Origin: Chamaecrista fasciculata
Lineage: Eukaryota; Streptophyta; Magnoliopsida; Fabales; Fabaceae
Length of the DNA stretch: 64,000 nucleotides
Reading direction: 5' to 3'
Assembly: GCA_003254925.1 (NCBI GenBank)
Contig: QANZ01046144.1
Location: 299,413-363,412 of the forward strand
Part shown: in pieces, positions 61,901 through 64,000 of the stretch
Layout: each line of letters opens with the position of its first letter
Numbering within the stretch: the first letter of the stretch is position 1
Translations under genes and position numbers: made by a program
Notes under the pieces: generated by a model
The model's database searches: none
The model's input: the letters and a program-made list of their open reading frames with translations, nothing else
Told to the model about the DNA's origin: nothing

Positions 61901-64000
61901 TCTCTGCTTTTTGTAACAGAAGCTTCATTATCATAAGCTACAAATTTCCAAGATTGAACATAGGCTCCATTGTTACAGCTGGAACTTGCCACACCACTAT
62001 TTTTCTGGAGAACCAAGGTAAGAAAATATTGGTAAAACCACTACTAGGCCTTCTTTCTGCCTTCATATTAACTGTTGGGATTAAATGATTTTTGGCATGG
62101 TACCAAACCCTCTTCACCCAAGCAAATCAGAAGTTCAATATTTCCCATCTCTATTCTTCAAAACTAAATATATTTTAGCACAAAATATGGTAGGCTTGAG
62201 CTCTAGCCATACTTGAATCTAAAAAGGCTTTAAAGTGAAGGGTTTTGTATCAATCAAACTATTCATATTGACATAAAAAGCTCAAGCATTCAACAGGTGG
62301 AGAAGGGGGGGGGTATGATATGGTACAATCAGAGCATTGAAGGGGTGCATTTATGACAAATCTTATCTTTCTCTTTGTACATTTAGTTGAAAATATTTAT
62401 CTTAGATTGTTTCAAAAGGATTTAGCATTGGAATACCTCAATAACAGTTCCCACGTAATCAAGAACTGCCGGGATCTTGGCTTCTGCAGAGTCCGTATAA
62501 ATCTGTAATCATACAAATAACGATTTAAAAGTCCAATCGCATATAAAGATCATAATGATTAAGATTGCCAATATATGTGGAGCATACACAGATGTTACCC
62601 TGAACCATTAAAACTATTGACCTATTACAAATGAAAGTCCCAATTATAAAGCATACAATGCACCGCACTGTTTTAAGCAGAACTTCTATCCATACCTTGT
62701 TAATAAGATTCTTTTGAGTAAACTTAAGTGATTCAGCCTCATCTTTTGATTTGGATGCCTTAATCTTGGCTTTGATCACCTCCAACTGCAAAAGAAAAAA
62801 TAAACATTAGTTGGCTTTCACCACCTTCACCTGCATGCATTATACACAATTATTATCACTTCCTCATATAGTTAGTTATGATAAGTAAAACTACAAATGC
62901 CTCGGTTCTAGAAAGAAATTAACCAAGAAAGTTTCCAACACAAACCAAAAGGAAAAATAATTGAAATGAGGAACAATTCCAGATTCCTAATAAAAATCTA
63001 GGAAGATGCAATATGAGGAGCAATTCCAGAATGATGCCAAATGGACACCACTTTGCCAGCAATTTCCTTTAGAACACTGTACTTTCCTACTCTAAACACC
63101 CCCCCCCCCCTTTTTCAAAAAAAAATTTCTGAAAAAACCACTCTTTGCAGCAGAATACCAAGAGTTAACAATATGACCAATCCTGTATGAAGTGTAATTA
63201 TTTTATTAAAAATTAGTTTATCGATATCCATGATTGAAACTGTATTTTTAATACAGTAACGACTTTTATATCCACAGATTTTACTAACACTAGAGTTGCA
63301 AGCTACTAAGCAGTCTGAAAATAAAGAATAGAACAGTACAATATGTTGCTAACCTCATCCTCTCAAGATGTACAATAAACTTTGTCAAAGAAAAGTAGAA
63401 ATATATCAAATTACCTCTCGAAACAAAGCATTGATTTGCTTCATGTCCTTGTCAGACAAATCTAGGAAGATCTGAGAATCATTTAACAAAAATGAATTAA
63501 CAAAATTTAATTCTGCACTTCCATGTTTTACATTTAATCATGTAAACAAACGGGGAGAATTTATACTAGAGGTTTTAAGCATTCTTAAAATAGTTCAGAA
63601 TTCCAATTATAATACTAAATGGTCGTAGACAGCAAAGAAATATAATGCCATTAAGTTAACTAGGAAAGATCAATCACAAAAAATAAGCAATAATTATGTC
63701 AAAGGCTTTCAAGTCTAGAAGCAGATTACAAAGAGGTAATTGTGCTTACCTGTTGCCTACGCTTTACAGGAAGTTGAGAAAGAACATCCTTTTTCAGCCT
63801 TCGAATCATCACTGTTGCCTTCATCATATTGTGCAATTCTTCATGATTACTTGCACCCTGGTAAACTCCAAAAGCTCCCTAGAAGTCCCACATAATAACA
63901 AAATTTTAACATAATCCTTCATAAAATAGAAGAAAAAGGAGAACTGAATAGTTGAAATAATCTTATCTATAAATAAAAAGTAACTTACACCCTTGCAATA
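58925..64000 (-). CDS. SNF2-family helicase, SMARCAL1/CHR18 type (3' part; gene continues beyond the window)
   Basis: Exons in the window: 64000-63989 (partial), 63878-63750, 63471-63415, 62785-62696, 62502-62437, 60512-60444, 60365-60261, 60111-59986, 59486-59428, 59331-59295, 59077-58925. Phases match at every junction. The protein ends [20 protein letters not shown], then the second RecA-like lobe: [55 protein letters not shown] (motif V), [11 protein letters not shown] (motif VI) and [10 protein letters not shown]. This is the SMARCAL1/HARP group (Arabidopsis CHR18, At1g48310, from memory), annealing helicases that rewind DNA at stalled forks. After the helicase comes a short charged tail ending [10 protein letters not shown]...PKRPRY with a basic NLS-like end. 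The [10 protein letters not shown] segment looks like a PCNA-interacting (PIP-like) motif. The ATPase lobe with Walker A lies outside the window. Confidence 0.93.
60838..61761. mobile_element. Non-autonomous DNA transposon in a helicase-gene intron
   Basis: It inserts in the 1.9-kb intron between helicase exons 60444-60512 and 62437-62502. The termini are GGGTCAGTTCGTTTGCGC on the left and the inverse CACAAACGAACTGGGCC on the right. TAAATTAT is duplicated on both sides (60830-60837 and 61762-61769); the base before it, C, also matches, so the duplication is 8 or 9 bp (hAT or Mutator type). The interior contains tandem copies of about 65 bp rich in GGTCGACCAT and GGTGGACCGAAC. It shares subterminal words with the element at 13308-15003. 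The open frames inside it are repeat-derived and not counted as genes. Confidence 0.82.
61378..61545. repeat. Tandem repeat of about 65 bp inside the intronic transposon
   Basis: Two adjacent units start ATTCGGTCGACCATTTTTTG. Each continues with a GGACCGAAC...CGGGCCTGATA segment. A third partial unit (ATTCGGTCCACCG) follows. The segment contains GTCGAC palindromes and is much richer in GC than its surroundings. Confidence 0.7.

Noticed and set aside
63101..63110. Run of ten C residues
   Set aside because: Simple homopolymer in an intron; assembly length may be uncertain.
1..64000. CRISPR arrays, operons or bacterial-type elements
   Set aside because: Introns, plant gene families and transposon types show plant nuclear DNA; no spaced direct repeats of CRISPR type were seen.

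Overview
The window is nuclear DNA of a dicot plant. The genes have short exons and GT-AG introns, the intergenic DNA is very AT-rich, and all six gene families are plant types. The species cannot be named from the sequence. There are two undetermined bases (19128 and 19554), the second inside a long A tract.

Layout. Positions 1-19600 hold no gene that I can support. This part is AT-rich DNA filled with small non-autonomous transposons: mini-Helitrons with a 3' hairpin and CTAG end, foldback elements with 9-bp target duplications (Mutator type), one larger element with a Helitron nested inside it, and a tRNA-derived SINE. Positions 19600-24130 carry a minus-strand domesticated Mutator transposase gene of the MUSTANG type with an N-terminal PB1 domain, a spliced leader, an overlapping upstream ORF and a paired G-box promoter. 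A LINE remnant follows. Positions 25917-32281 (minus) are a 17-exon HAD-family 5'-nucleotidase gene whose upstream region has been invaded by two foldback elements. Positions 36857-43195 (plus) are a 12-exon full-length ABCB (P-glycoprotein) transporter of 1300 residues. Positions 43200-50400 are gene-poor and contain two more foldback elements, one with a perfect 9-bp target duplication. The right end is gene-dense: a CHUP1-like coiled-coil/proline-rich protein (50448-53651, plus), a DGAT3-type [2Fe-2S] protein (55858-57702, plus), and the 3' half of a SMARCAL1/CHR18-type SNF2 helicase (58925 to beyond 64000, minus).

The exon models were built by hand from splice signals and reading-frame continuity. 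For all five complete genes the exon lengths sum to an intact frame, and in the partial helicase gene every junction seen keeps the frame, which is strong internal support. The last three genes do not form one pathway. Their order resembles the Arabidopsis At1g48280 / At1g48300 / At1g48310 block as I remember it, so they look like an ancestral gene neighbourhood.

I found no wholly new coding system. The observations most worth a second look are the upstream ORF that overlaps the transposase start codon after splicing, a frame-preserving 90-nt intron in the transporter, a family of palindromic elements that repeatedly lands near genes, and several isolated regulatory-looking clusters.
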